Below are positions 7,803 through 18,646 of a DNA stretch of 39,144 nucleotides, piece after piece; the stretch's first letter is position 1, and the number at the start of each line of letters is the position of its first letter. The notes beneath the pieces are model-generated. The model made no database searches and was not told the origin of the DNA. It was given only the letters and a program-made list of their open reading frames with translations. A program made the translations under genes and the position numbers. Origin of the DNA: an uncultured Lachnospiraceae bacterium (GTDB lineage Bacteria; Bacillota; Clostridia; Lachnospirales; Lachnospiraceae); contig CACYJP010000021.1 of NCBI GenBank assembly GCA_902774725.1, forward strand, positions 1-39,144, in the 5' to 3' direction.

Positions 7803-9380
7803 ATGATGAAAAATAACAGTTATAGAAGAAGCAAAAATAATATAAAAAAAGCATTGCTCTTATTTATGATGCTTTTATTTTCTTCTTTGGTTCTGGCTTC
7901 GTGCGGAGAGAAGGAGGAGAAGAAGAAAAGTCCTGAATCAGTTCAGGATTTCAGTGACGGAGAACTGAAAATAGGAGTTGTTTCAGGTTATTTTTTCGGA
8001 GCAGAAATTAAAAAGCTCTATCCGAATGCCAAAATAGTTGATTATTATACCAGAGAGGATGCATTTAAGGGACTTTCGATCGGTGAGGTAGATGGTTTTG
8101 CTGATGACGAACCTGTTCTGAGAGCAAGAATCCGCGGTGACGAAAGCATACGTATGGCTCAGGGCTATATAGAAGAGTCTGAATATTCTTTTATTTTTCA
8201 GAAGAGTGAAAAGGGAGAGCGTTACAGTACTGAGTTCAGTGAATACGTGGAAGAGTTAAAGTCAGATGGTGAGCTGAGCGCACTTGATGAAAAATGGTTC
8301 GGGAAGGGGACCGAAAACAAAACAAGTGAAGATTATTCTGCACTTCCCGATACAAACGGAAAGCTCACTATTGCATATGAGGGTAATGGTATTCCTTTTG
8401 CGTATACATCGCGAGACAGAGCGGTGGGCTATGATGTTGATATCGCGATAGGCTTCTGTAAAAAGTACGGCTATGGTCTTGAGATAGTAAAGACAGACTT
8501 TCCGGACGTTATGAGCGGTATTAAAGAAGGAAGATATGACGCGGGAATAGGCGGAGTAACTATTACAGAAAGCCGTAAGGAGGATTATTATTTTGGAGCA
8601 ACTGTTTACGAGGGCGGTATAAGTATATGTGTCAGAAATGATTCGGAAGAGCTTGAAGGTGGCGGAGCATATGATTCCTTTATAAGAAGCTTTGAGAAGA
8701 CATTTATAGAGAGGGACAGATACAAGCTGTTCTTTAAGGGTATCTTCACTACGCTTTTGATTACTCTGGTTTCAGTGATATTCGGAACTGTTTTGGGAAT
8801 CATTCTGTATATTTACAGCAAGCGTGGAAACAGACTTGTAGTCTTTCTCATCAGGCTATTAACCGGACTTGTTCATGCTGTGCCTGTAGTAATGATACTG
8901 ATGCTGATTTATTTTTCGTTTTATAATCACATGTCTATAGGCGGTATTTTGGCATCGCAGTCTGCCTTTATCATATATTTTGCTGATGAGATATACAGGA
9001 TGATCGTAAAAAATGCTAAAGCGCGTAAGGATGATAAGCTTCAGGAGGATTACAGACTTGAATATATAGACACCAGGGAATTCTTTGAAATACTCTTTAA
9101 ACGTAAGGCTATGGTCGTTGAGGATTATAAGGAAAGAATCATCACGCTGATAAAAATGACAGCGGTTGTGGGCTATGTTTCCACACAGGATATGACCTCT
9201 GTTTTAAACACAATTCGAATGGAAAGCATGGAGACAATGATGCCGATTATAGCAACAACTCTCTGCTATATCATTTTGATTTTAATTATCACGGTTATTT
9301 TGAACAGGATAGGCAGAAAAAAGCCAAAAGAGGAAGCTATACAGAATGAAAAAAGTGTCGAAAATGAGGACAAAAACTAA
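7803..9380 (+). CDS. ABC-type lipoprotein fused to a permease, with a degenerate coupling loop
   Basis: 525 residues. The lipobox is LASC with the lipidated cysteine at C34. Residues 51-168 match the second lobe and C-terminal helix (ending DEKWFG) of family 3 solute-binding proteins. Residues 186-280 match the first lobe (IPFAY, VGYDVDIA, GITES-like VTITESRKEDY), so the two lobes are in swapped order. Residues 308-501 are an amino-acid-type permease with membrane segments near 313-338, 346-370, 376-395 and 478-500. The ATPase-docking EAA loop, normally GQxEAAxxLG followed by LP, here reads LQEDYRLEY followed by LFKRK, and no ABC ATPase gene is in the window. Its ligand is unknown, though relatives bind polar amino acids. 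It may transport poorly or act as a sensor or structural protein. GGAG lies 5 bases before the first of two ATGs. Confidence 0.75.
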   Translation: MMKNNSYRRSKNNIKKALLLFMMLLFSSLVLASCGEKEEKKKSPESVQDFSDGELKIGVVSGYFFGAEIKKLYPNAKIVDYYTREDAFKGLSIGEVDGFADDEPVLRARIRGDESIRMAQGYIEESEYSFIFQKSEKGERYSTEFSEYVEELKSDGELSALDEKWFGKGTENKTSEDYSALPDTNGKLTIAYEGNGIPFAYTSRDRAVGYDVDIAIGFCKKYGYGLEIVKTDFPDVMSGIKEGRYDAGIGGVTITESRKEDYYFGATVYEGGISICVRNDSEELEGGGAYDSFIRSFEKTFIERDRYKLFFKGIFTTLLITLVSVIFGTVLGIILYIYSKRGNRLVVFLIRLLTGLVHAVPVVMILMLIYFSFYNHMSIGGILASQSAFIIYFADEIYRMIVKNAKARKDDKLQEDYRLEYIDTREFFEILFKRKAMVVEDYKERIITLIKMTAVVGYVSTQDMTSVLNTIRMESMETMMPIIATTLCYIILILIITVILNRIGRKKPKEEAIQNEKSVENEDKN

Positions 9381-9391
9381 AAATTGACAGG

Positions 9392-9420
9392 TTGCGTTAA
9401 AGGTCCAAATAAACTATAAT
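9392..9420 (+). promoter_or_regulatory. Promoter of the V-type ATPase operon
   Basis: A perfect TATAAT (9415-9420) is preceded at exactly 17 bases by TTGCGT (9392-9397). Transcription should begin near 9427, leaving a leader of about 70 bases before the GTG start at 9498. It is the only strong promoter-like site between the ABC fusion and the operon. Confidence 0.65.
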
Positions 9421-9497
9421 TAGAACGTTGATGTTTAGGATGACATTAATGGTTATTCTGGTTAATTATTTATTAAAAACATTAAAGGAGAATAGCA

Positions 9498-9809
9498 GTG
9501 ATTGAAGATGCTATGAAAGCAGTAGAGGCTGCAGAAAAAAGCGCTGCTGATAAAGTTGCAGGTGCAAGAGCTGAGGCTGATAAGATCCGTAAGAATTCTG
9601 TTACTGAGTGTGAGCAGATAATAAAGGACGGAGAACAGAAGGCTAAGGAAAATGAGCTTACAGGTCTTGAAGAGTCTGACAAGAAAAGAGAAGCAGCGGT
9701 TGAGAAGGCAAAAGAAGCAGCCAGAGTAAAGGCTGATGCCTTAAAGAGTACTGCGGCAGGTAAAGAGGATGAGGCTATTGATGCTGTTATCAGTAAGCTT
9801 TTAAATTAA
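9498..9809 (+). CDS. ntpF: V-type ATPase peripheral-stalk coiled-coil subunit (G/H type)
   Basis: 103 residues that are almost entirely Ala, Glu, Lys and Asp in a heptad-like pattern, as expected for the small helical subunit that pairs with subunit E to form the peripheral stalk of the V/A-type ATPase. The start is GTG at 9498, chosen because AAGGAG at 9485-9490 is 7 bases upstream and the next ATG is 15 bases further in. It is the first gene of a nine-gene operon and is followed 21 bases later by the subunit I gene. Sequence is low in complexity, so the assignment rests largely on position and size. Confidence 0.85.
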   Translation: MIEDAMKAVEAAEKSAADKVAGARAEADKIRKNSVTECEQIIKDGEQKAKENELTGLEESDKKREAAVEKAKEAARVKADALKSTAAGKEDEAIDAVISKLLN

Positions 9810-9830
9810 TATAGAAAGGCGGAGTTAGTT

Positions 9831-12321
<2,491 letters not shown>

Positions 12322-12345
12322 TCATGTAGATACTTAATTGTTATA

Positions 12346-12504
12346 GAAATCAGCAAGCGGATATCGTGCTTGCTTGCAAGCAAAGATATACGGTTGATGA
12401 TTTCGTAGTAACATGCGAAGCATGTTACTGTAACGTAGATGAGGAAAGTGTCTGCGGAGCAGACAGTAGAGCGCAGAGCGCGGACTTTCCGAATTAACGT
12501 TACA
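12346..12504 (+). other. Multi-hairpin structured element between ntpK and ntpE
   Basis: The 212-base gap folds almost completely. Hairpin A: GAAATCA (12346-12352) with TGATTTC (12398-12404), enclosing TGCTTG/CAAGCA (12367-12372, 12377-12382). Hairpin B: AGTAACATGC (12407-12416), GAA loop, GCATGTTACT (12420-12429); its centre is GCGAAGC, known as an exceptionally stable DNA mini-hairpin. Branched element C: TGTAACGT (12429-12436) with ACGTTACA (12497-12504), then GGAAAGT (12443-12449) with ACTTTCC (12484-12490), enclosing GTCTGC/GCAGAC and GCGC/GCGC hairpins. It could act as an mRNA element that sets expression between the K and E genes, or be a genomic repeat. No T-run follows, so it is not a standard terminator. 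Confidence 0.75.
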
Positions 12505-12533
12505 ATAACAATGAAGAATAGAAAGGAGGAGTT

Positions 12534-13124
12534 ATGGCAGGAATTGATAAGATAACGAGAGAAATCGAGCAGGATGCTGATGCGGAAGCTGCAAAGATTA
12601 TCTCTGCTGCCGAGGAAGCTGCTAAAACAGAGGTTGACAAAGCGAATCAGCAGAAGGATGCATATCTTTCAGCAGCTGATGAAAAGCTAAGCAGAAAGCT
12701 TGCTGAGGAAGATAAAAAGACTCAGTCACAGTGCGAACAGGCTGAGAAACTTATACTTCTTGAGACCAGACAGTTTGTGATAGATGATATCATTCGCAAA
12801 GCAAAGGTTAAGCTTTTGATTCAGGGCAAGGAAGATTATTTCGAAACTTTGCTTAAGCTCCTTGAGAAGTCGGTTCAGGCTGATAAAGGAGTTCTGATGC
12901 TGAGTGAGAAGGATCTTAGCAGAGTGCCATCTGATTTTGAGGATAAGGCAAATGTCGTTGCTACGAAAAAGGGTGGTACGGTAGAGCTTTCCAAGGAAGC
13001 TGTGAATATAGATGGTGGATTTATTCTTAAGTATGGCAACATTGAAATCAACTCATCCTTTGATGCTATATTTGATGAGAATAAGGATGAATTGGTTGAC
13101 ATAATTAATGGAATCCTTTGGTAG
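12534..13124 (+). CDS. ntpE: V-type ATPase subunit E (peripheral stalk)
   Basis: 196 residues. The first 110 are a long charged helix rich in Ala, Glu, Lys and Asp that pairs with the small coiled-coil subunit, and the remainder is the globular C-terminal domain (VNIDGGFILKYGNIEINSSF) that binds the A3B3 head. A very strong ribosome site, AAAGGAGGAG, ends two bases before the short spacer to the ATG, and follows the structured intergenic element. Size is typical of bacterial and archaeal subunit E (about 190-200 residues). The ntpC start lies 15 bases after its stop. Confidence 0.93.
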   Translation: MAGIDKITREIEQDADAEAAKIISAAEEAAKTEVDKANQQKDAYLSAADEKLSRKLAEEDKKTQSQCEQAEKLILLETRQFVIDDIIRKAKVKLLIQGKEDYFETLLKLLEKSVQADKGVLMLSEKDLSRVPSDFEDKANVVATKKGGTVELSKEAVNIDGGFILKYGNIEINSSFDAIFDENKDELVDIINGILW

Positions 13125-13139
13125 ATAAAGGAGAAAGAT

Positions 13140-14111
13140 ATGAGAGATGCGGATTACATCTACGCAGTTGCAAGTATTCGTGTCATGGAAAAGTCTCTTC
13201 TGACTGATGCGGATGTTCAGTCAATGATCGGAATGAAAAGCGAGGCAGAGGTGCTCGGCTACCTGACCGAAAAGGGATGGGGAGATAATTCCTTGAAAAG
13301 CGATATGGAAACGGTTCTCGCGACTGAGGAAGAAAATCAGATGAGGCTCCTTAAGAATCTCGGAGTTGGTTCTGAAATCACAGATGTACTTTTTATACAG
13401 GATTTATATCACAATCTCAAAGCTGCTATAAAGGAAGTTTACTCCGGCATCGAAGATGGAATGGCATTTTATGAGCATGATAAGTACGGCAAGGATCAGA
13501 TGCTGAAGATTATCAGAGAAAAGGATTTTGAGAAGCTGCCGCAGGATATGCAAAAGCTGGCGGAAGAAGCTCTTGATCTTATGCTCACAACCAGAGACGG
13601 CCAGAGACTCGATATCATGATAGACAGAGCCTGTCTTGATGCAACCGAAAAGGCTGCAAAGGAGTCAAAGGATAAGTTCATTTCCGATTATGCGGAGACT
13701 AAGGTTGTTATAGCGGATATTAAAACTGCTGTAAGAGCTGCAGACACGAGAAGACCTCTTCAAGTAATTGAGGAAGCACTTGCACCAAATAGTACATTTG
13801 ATGTAAAAAGACTTGCTACAGCTGCTGCAACAGGCAGAGAAGCGGTTTATGATTTTCTCGAGAGGGTTGGATATCGTGATGCGGTTGATGCACTTAAAGA
13901 AGGCTTTTCAAGCTTTGAGAAATGGTGTGATGACTATATCATGGATATGATAATGGATCAGAAAACAAATATTCAGTCAAGTGGTCCTATTGTGGCATTT
14001 TTCTTGGCTAAGCAAAATGAGATAAGAATGGCGCGTATCATTATGACAGCTAAGGCAAACGGCTTCAGTAACGATGCTATCTCGGAAAGGGTAAGGAAGA
14101 TGTATGGATGA
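13140..14111 (+). CDS. ntpC: V-type ATPase subunit C (rotor/ring connector, d-type)
   Basis: 323 residues, all soluble and mostly helical, in the position and size of the subunit that links the central stalk to the proteolipid ring. It has the typical opening DADYIYAVASIRVMEKSLL and a C-terminal block with FFLAKQNEIRMARIIM, where the E and R residues are conserved in the family. AAAGGAGA lies just before the ATG. Its last 8 bases overlap the start of the next gene, implying translational coupling. Confidence 0.93.
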   Translation: MRDADYIYAVASIRVMEKSLLTDADVQSMIGMKSEAEVLGYLTEKGWGDNSLKSDMETVLATEEENQMRLLKNLGVGSEITDVLFIQDLYHNLKAAIKEVYSGIEDGMAFYEHDKYGKDQMLKIIREKDFEKLPQDMQKLAEEALDLMLTTRDGQRLDIMIDRACLDATEKAAKESKDKFISDYAETKVVIADIKTAVRAADTRRPLQVIEEALAPNSTFDVKRLATAAATGREAVYDFLERVGYRDAVDALKEGFSSFEKWCDDYIMDMIMDQKTNIQSSGPIVAFFLAKQNEIRMARIIMTAKANGFSNDAISERVRKMYG

Positions 14112-14430
14112 GGATAACAGAATTGCCGTAATAGGCGATTATGACAGTATCTATGGCTTCGCTTCCCTTGGTCTCAGTACATTTCCGGTGGACGGATATG
14201 AGGAAGCGGAGAAAACACTTAAGAATCTTGTGGGAAGCGGATACGGAATTATCTATATTACAGAAGAGCTTGCTGCAAGAAGTACAAAGGTGATCAATAA
14301 ATACAGAGAATCCATGCTGCCGGCTATCATTCAGATACCGGGAGTTAAAGGGAATACAGGAGACGGAATCAAGGCTGTCCGTCGCTCGGTTGAGCAGGCG
14401 GTAGGTAGTGATATCCTCTTTGGCGAGTAG
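14104..14430 (+). CDS. ntpG: V-type ATPase subunit F (central stalk)
   Basis: 108 residues with the expected small alpha/beta fold: [13 protein letters not shown] at the N-terminus, [12 protein letters not shown] in the middle and PAIIQIPG followed by a helical tail. Subunit F binds subunit D in the rotating central stalk. The ATG at 14104 lies inside the end of ntpC (8-base overlap), with AAGGAAG shortly upstream. The strong AAAGGAGA site of ntpA overlaps and follows its stop codon. Confidence 0.93.
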   Translation: MDEDNRIAVIGDYDSIYGFASLGLSTFPVDGYEEAEKTLKNLVGSGYGIIYITEELAARSTKVINKYRESMLPAIIQIPGVKGNTGDGIKAVRRSVEQAVGSDILFGE

Positions 14431-14444
14431 AAAGGAGATACTCC

Positions 14445-16217
14445 ATGGGAGTAGTTGGTAAGATAAAGAAGGTTGCCGGACCTCTTGTTATTGCTACGGG
14501 AATGCGTGATGCAGATATGTTCGACGTTGTTCGTGTTAGTAATGAGAGACTTATCGGCGAAATAATAGAGATGCACGGTGATGAGGCATCGATTCAGGTT
14601 TATGAGGAGACTTCAGGACTTGGACCTGGTGAGCCGGTTGAGTCTACAGATGTACCTCTTTCTGTAGAGCTTGGTCCGGGACTTATGGGTTCCATCTATG
14701 ATGGTATTCAGAGGCCGCTTACAAAGATCATGGAGGTTACAGGTGGTAATCTTCTTGAGAGAGGTGTTGAGGTTCCTTCTCTTGACAGAGAGAAGAAATG
14801 GGACTTTGTTGCAACTGCCAAGGTTGGTGATACAGTTGTAGCCGGTGATGTGATCGGAACTGTTCAGGAAACTGAGGTTGTTACCCAGAGAATCATGGTT
14901 CCTTACGGAGTTGAGGGAACAATCAAGAGTATAGAGAGTGGTTCATTTACTGTAGAGGATACTGTGGCAGTCGTAGAGACAGCTGACGGTGATAAGCCTC
15001 TTACAATGATGCAGAAGTGGCCGGTTCGTAAGGGACGTCCTTACAAGAAAAAGCTTCCGCCACGTCAGCCGCTTATAACAGGACAGAGAGTCGTTGATAC
15101 ATTTTTCCCTATTGCAAAGGGTGGTGTTGCTGCAGTTCCGGGACCTTTCGGTTCAGGTAAGACAGTAATCCAGCATCAGCTTGCTAAGTGGGCAGATGCA
15201 GAGATAGTTGTATATATCGGTTGTGGAGAGCGTGGAAATGAGATGACGGACGTTCTGAACGAGTTCCCTGAGCTTAAGGATCCTCGTACAGGCGAGTCAC
15301 TTATGAAGAGAACAATCCTTATTGCAAATACTTCAGATATGCCTGTTGCTGCCCGTGAGGCTTCTATCTATACAGGTATCACACTTGCTGAGTACTTCCG
15401 TGATATGGGTTATTCAGTAGCTCTTATGGCTGATTCAACATCTCGTTGGGCAGAGGCTCTTCGTGAGATGTCAGGACGTCTTGAGGAAATGCCGGGTGAG
15501 GAAGGTTATCCTGCTTACCTTGCATCTCGTCTTGCACAGTTCTACGAGAGAGCAGGACATGTTGTATGTCTCGGAAGTGATGAGAGAGAGGGTGCGCTTT
15601 CAGCAATCGGTGCTGTATCGCCTCCTGGTGGTGATATATCAGAGCCGGTTTCACAGGCTACACTTCGTATCGTTAAGGTGTTCTGGTCACTGGATGCACA
15701 GCTTGCTTATCAGAGACATTTCCCTGCTATCAACTGGCTGAACAGCTACAGCCTTTACTTAGATGAGATAAAGGGCTGGTTTGATGAAAATGTAAATGAA
15801 GACTGGATGAAGATCCGTCAGGAGCTTATGAGCCTGCTTCAGGAAGAGGCTTCACTGAACGAGATCGTAAAGATGGTAGGTATGGATGCACTTTCACCTC
15901 AGGATAGACTGAAGATGGAAGCTGCCCGCTCAATTAGAGAGGACTTCCTGCACCAGAATTCATTTGATGAGATAGATACTTATACATCGATGCAGAAGCA
16001 GTTCTATATGCAGAAGCTTGTTTACCTCTTCTATGAAGAGAGTGCAAAAGCTCTTAAGGAAGGTGCAAATATAAACGACATCGTTGCTATGGATGTTCGT
16101 GAGGACATCGGTCGTTATAAGTATACAGAAGAGAGTAACATTGAGGAGAGATATAAGGAAGTGCATGATGCACTTATCCGTGAGATATCAGGACTTATCG
16201 GAAAGGAGGATGACTAA
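14445..16217 (+). CDS. ntpA: V-type ATPase catalytic subunit A
   Basis: 590 residues, the normal length. The P-loop GPFGSGKT is at residues 233-240, followed by the catalytic GCGERGNEM and the Walker B region [18 protein letters not shown]. The roughly 90-residue insertion before the P-loop (about 110-200) that marks V/A-type A subunits is present. It hydrolyses or makes ATP at the A/B interface. The gene ends with TAATG, overlapping the start of ntpB by one base, as expected for equal amounts of A and B. Confidence 0.97.
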   Translation: MGVVGKIKKVAGPLVIATGMRDADMFDVVRVSNERLIGEIIEMHGDEASIQVYEETSGLGPGEPVESTDVPLSVELGPGLMGSIYDGIQRPLTKIMEVTGGNLLERGVEVPSLDREKKWDFVATAKVGDTVVAGDVIGTVQETEVVTQRIMVPYGVEGTIKSIESGSFTVEDTVAVVETADGDKPLTMMQKWPVRKGRPYKKKLPPRQPLITGQRVVDTFFPIAKGGVAAVPGPFGSGKTVIQHQLAKWADAEIVVYIGCGERGNEMTDVLNEFPELKDPRTGESLMKRTILIANTSDMPVAAREASIYTGITLAEYFRDMGYSVALMADSTSRWAEALREMSGRLEEMPGEEGYPAYLASRLAQFYERAGHVVCLGSDEREGALSAIGAVSPPGGDISEPVSQATLRIVKVFWSLDAQLAYQRHFPAINWLNSYSLYLDEIKGWFDENVNEDWMKIRQELMSLLQEEASLNEIVKMVGMDALSPQDRLKMEAARSIREDFLHQNSFDEIDTYTSMQKQFYMQKLVYLFYEESAKALKEGANINDIVAMDVREDIGRYKYTEESNIEERYKEVHDALIREISGLIGKEDD

Positions 16218-17581
16218 TGCCTAAGGAGTATCGTACTATACAGGAAGTTGCCGGCCCACTTATGCTGGTAAAGGAAGTAGAAAATGTAAAGTATGACGAG
16301 CTGGGTGAGATAGAGCTTGCAAACGGCGAGAAGCGTCGTTGTAAGGTTCTTGAGATAGATGGCAGCAATGCATTGGTTCAGCTTTTCGATAGTGCTACAG
16401 GTATCAACCTGGAGAGTAGTAAGGTTAAGTTCCTTGGACGTTCACTCGAGCTTGGCGTATCGGGAGATATGCTCGGTCGTGTCTTTGACGGACTTGGACG
16501 TACCATAGATGGTGGCCCGGAGATCCTTCCGGATGCAAGAATGGATATAAACGGTCTGCCTATGAATCCGGCAGCAAGAGCATATCCTTCAGAGTTTATC
16601 GAGACAGGTGTTTCTGCAATCGATGGACTTAATACACTTGTTCGTGGACAGAAGCTGCCTATTTTCTCAGCTTCAGGTCTTCCACATGCACAGCTTGCAG
16701 CACAGATAGCACGTCAGGCAAAGGTTAAGGGTAAGGATGAAGAGTTCGCCGTTGTATTTGCAGCGATGGGTATCACATTTGAGGAAGCTCACTTCTTCGA
16801 AGAGTCCTTCCGTGAGAGTGGAGCTATCGACAGAACAGTTCTTTTCATCAACCTTGCTAACGACCCTGCCGTAGAGCGTATTTCAACACCTCGTATGGCA
16901 CTGACTGCAGCAGAGTACCTTGCTTTCGAAAAAGGAATGCACGTACTTGTAATCATGACAGATATTACAAACTATGCAGACGCTCTTCGTGAGATATCTG
17001 CAGCTCGTAAAGAGGTTCCGGGACGTCGTGGATATCCTGGATACATGTATACAGACCTTGCGACTATGTATGAAAGAGCAGGACGTCAGCGTGGAAAGAA
17101 CGGATCTATCACAATGATCCCAATCCTTACCATGCCTGAGGATGATAAGACTCATCCTATCCCTGACCTTACAGGATACATCACTGAGGGACAGATAATC
17201 CTTTCACGTGAGCTTTATCGTAAGGGTGTAACACCTCCTATCGATGTTCTTCCTTCACTTTCACGTCTGAAGGATAAGGGTATCGGTGAAGGGAAGACAA
17301 GAGCCGATCATGCGGCTACCATGAACCAGCTGTTCTCAGCTTATGCTCGTGGTAAAGAGGCTAAGGAGCTTATGGTAATCCTTGGTGAGGCAGCACTTAC
17401 AGATATCGACCTTCTTTATGCTAAATTCGCAGAAGAGTTCGAGAAGAAGTATGTATCACAGGGTTATCAGGCAGATCGTGATATCGAAGAGACACTGAAC
17501 ATCGGATGGGAGCTTCTTCGTATTCTGCCAAGATCAGAGCTGAAACGAATCAATGATAAGTTATTAGATGAACATTACTAA
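16217..17581 (+). CDS. ntpB: V-type ATPase regulatory subunit B
   Basis: 454 residues. It is homologous to subunit A but lacks a true P-loop; the corresponding region is [17 protein letters not shown], as in known non-catalytic B subunits. The blocks [19 protein letters not shown] and [21 protein letters not shown] are characteristic. It starts at the ATG overlapping the stop codon of ntpA, with GGAAAGGAGG just upstream. It is followed by an unusually long gap (about 280 bases) that contains an inverted-repeat element before ntpD. Confidence 0.97.
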   Translation: MPKEYRTIQEVAGPLMLVKEVENVKYDELGEIELANGEKRRCKVLEIDGSNALVQLFDSATGINLESSKVKFLGRSLELGVSGDMLGRVFDGLGRTIDGGPEILPDARMDINGLPMNPAARAYPSEFIETGVSAIDGLNTLVRGQKLPIFSASGLPHAQLAAQIARQAKVKGKDEEFAVVFAAMGITFEEAHFFEESFRESGAIDRTVLFINLANDPAVERISTPRMALTAAEYLAFEKGMHVLVIMTDITNYADALREISAARKEVPGRRGYPGYMYTDLATMYERAGRQRGKNGSITMIPILTMPEDDKTHPIPDLTGYITEGQIILSRELYRKGVTPPIDVLPSLSRLKDKGIGEGKTRADHAATMNQLFSAYARGKEAKELMVILGEAALTDIDLLYAKFAEEFEKKYVSQGYQADRDIEETLNIGWELLRILPRSELKRINDKLLDEHY

Positions 17582-17594
17582 AATGCTTTGAGTT

Positions 17595-17603
17595 GTATAC
17601 TTA
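17595..17603 (+). repeat. 9-base direct repeat, left copy
   Basis: GTATACTTA, repeated at 17837-17845 on the other side of the foldback element. It may be a target-site duplication. The core GTATAC is itself palindromic and the area is AT-rich, so chance is not excluded. Confidence 0.5.
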
Positions 17604-17836
17604 TATAGACTTTTTTGCCACGATTTTCAATCGTTGCAAATCAGTTGCGAGTAACGCATTTCTCGGCATCGCTCTCGCTTCCGTTTCGGGCTACCCCTAG
17701 CGGACGCTACGCTCGCTAAACTCTCACTGCGTGCCTCGGCACTTGTGAATCGTTAAGCGCCGAGACCCGAAAGGTCCTCGAACTGCGTTCTCCAACTGAT
17801 TATCTTGCAAACGATTTGAAAATCGCATCTAAGATA
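17604..17836. mobile_element. MITE-like foldback element inside the V-ATPase operon
   Basis: The gap between ntpB and ntpD carries two long inverted arms. The left arm (about 17621-17666) and the right arm (about 17775-17824) are reverse complements over roughly 46 and 50 bases with a few indels; for example CGATTTTCAA and ATCAGTTG on the left match their complements on the right. The core is markedly more GC-rich than its surroundings and holds further pairable segments (CTCGGC/GCCGAG, TTTCGGG/CCCGAAA, GTGC/GCAC). The 9-base direct repeat GTATACTTA lies at 17595-17603 and 17837-17845, as a target-site duplication would. There is no protein-coding capacity. I infer a non-autonomous insertion, but a structured RNA or intergenic repeat is possible. 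Confidence 0.6.
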
Positions 17837-17845
17837 GTATACTTA
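17837..17845 (+). repeat. 9-base direct repeat, right copy
   Basis: GTATACTTA, identical to the copy at 17595-17603, placed just outside the right inverted arm and 19 bases before the ntpD start codon. Confidence 0.5.
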
Positions 17846-17863
17846 CAAAAATGGAGAATTGAC

Positions 17864-18526
17864 ATGGCAACACAAACTGTAATTCCTACACGAATGGAAT
17901 TAACACGTCTCAAGAAGAAACTGAATACTGCCGTAAAGGGACACAGACTCTTAAAGGATAAGCGTGATGAGCTTATGCGTGAGTTCCTTGAGCTTGTTAA
18001 GGTGAATATGGAGCTTCGAGAGAAGGTAGAGAAGGGCATTGATGCAGCCAACAAGAATTTCGTTCTTGCAAAGGCCGGTATGTCTGAGCAGACTCTTCGT
18101 ACAGCTCTTATGGCACCAAAGCAGGAGGTTTCTCTTGTACAGGATAAGAAAAATGTAATGAGTGTTGATATCCCTGTCTTTGATTTTAAGACGAGGACAC
18201 CTGATGAAAATGATATATACTCATATGGTTTTGCGTTTACATCAGGCGATCTGGACGGAGCAGTTGATTCACTTGCTGCAGTTTTTCCGGATATGCTTAA
18301 GCTTGCAGAGGTTGAGAAATCCTGTCAGCTTATGGCTGCTGAGATAGAGAAAACAAGAAGAAGAGTTAATGCACTTGAGCATGTTATTATTCCTGAAACA
18401 CAGGAGAGCATCAAGTATATAACCATGAAGCTGGATGAGAATGAGAGAAGTACTCAGGTTCGTCTTATGAAGGTTAAATCAATGATGCTTGAAGAGGCTC
18501 ATCATTATTCAGAGAAACAGGCATAA
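17864..18526 (+). CDS. ntpD: V-type ATPase subunit D (central rotor shaft)
   Basis: 220 residues in two long coiled-coil helices that form the rotating shaft. The hallmark N-terminal block is PTRMELTRLKKKLNTAVKG and the C-terminal helix includes RRVNALEHVIIPETQ, both typical of the family. The ATG at 17864 was chosen because GGAG lies 7 bases upstream and the protein then begins at the usual place; the in-frame extension to 17816 would begin inside the foldback element. It is the last gene of the operon and is followed directly by a terminator. Confidence 0.95.
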   Translation: MATQTVIPTRMELTRLKKKLNTAVKGHRLLKDKRDELMREFLELVKVNMELREKVEKGIDAANKNFVLAKAGMSEQTLRTALMAPKQEVSLVQDKKNVMSVDIPVFDFKTRTPDENDIYSYGFAFTSGDLDGAVDSLAAVFPDMLKLAEVEKSCQLMAAEIEKTRRRVNALEHVIIPETQESIKYITMKLDENERSTQVRLMKVKSMMLEEAHHYSEKQA

Positions 18527-18534
18527 TAATGAAC

Positions 18535-18563
18535 AAAATCCCGCTTTATTGCGGGATTTTTTT
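18535..18563 (+). terminator. Terminator of the V-type ATPase operon
   Basis: A 9-bp stem, AAATCCCGC (18536-18544) with GCGGGATTT (18551-18559), has a 6-base loop and runs into seven T residues (18557-18563). It begins a few bases after the ntpD stop and closes the operon. Confidence 0.92.
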
Positions 18564-18595
18564 AGCTTGTTTTAATGATATATATTAGTGTAAAA

Positions 18596-18601
18596 TATAA
18601 T
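18596..18601 (+). promoter_or_regulatory. -10 element upstream of the condensation-like gene
   Basis: A perfect TATAAT lies between the V-ATPase terminator and the next gene, about 45 bases before its start. No good -35 at 16-18 bases is seen, so either the promoter is activator-dependent or the -35 is weak. Confidence 0.45.
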
Positions 18602-18646
18602 AGAGTAATTGGGTTTAAAAGTTTTTATACATAGGAGGTAAGAGAA

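Noticed and set aside
9384-9389. TTGACA as the -35 of the V-ATPase promoter
   Set aside because: It is a perfect hexamer but lies 25 bases from the TATAAT, too far for a normal sigma-A promoter. TTGCGT at 9392-9397 has the correct 17-base spacing.
12346-12504. Known riboswitch or terminator in the ntpK-ntpE gap
   Set aside because: No T-run follows the stems and I do not recognise the core of a described riboswitch class. It is reported as an unassigned structured element.
17582-17863. tRNA or rRNA fragment in the GC-rich ntpB-ntpD gap
   Set aside because: There is no acceptor/T-arm pattern and no rRNA signature. The long inverted arms explain the structure better.
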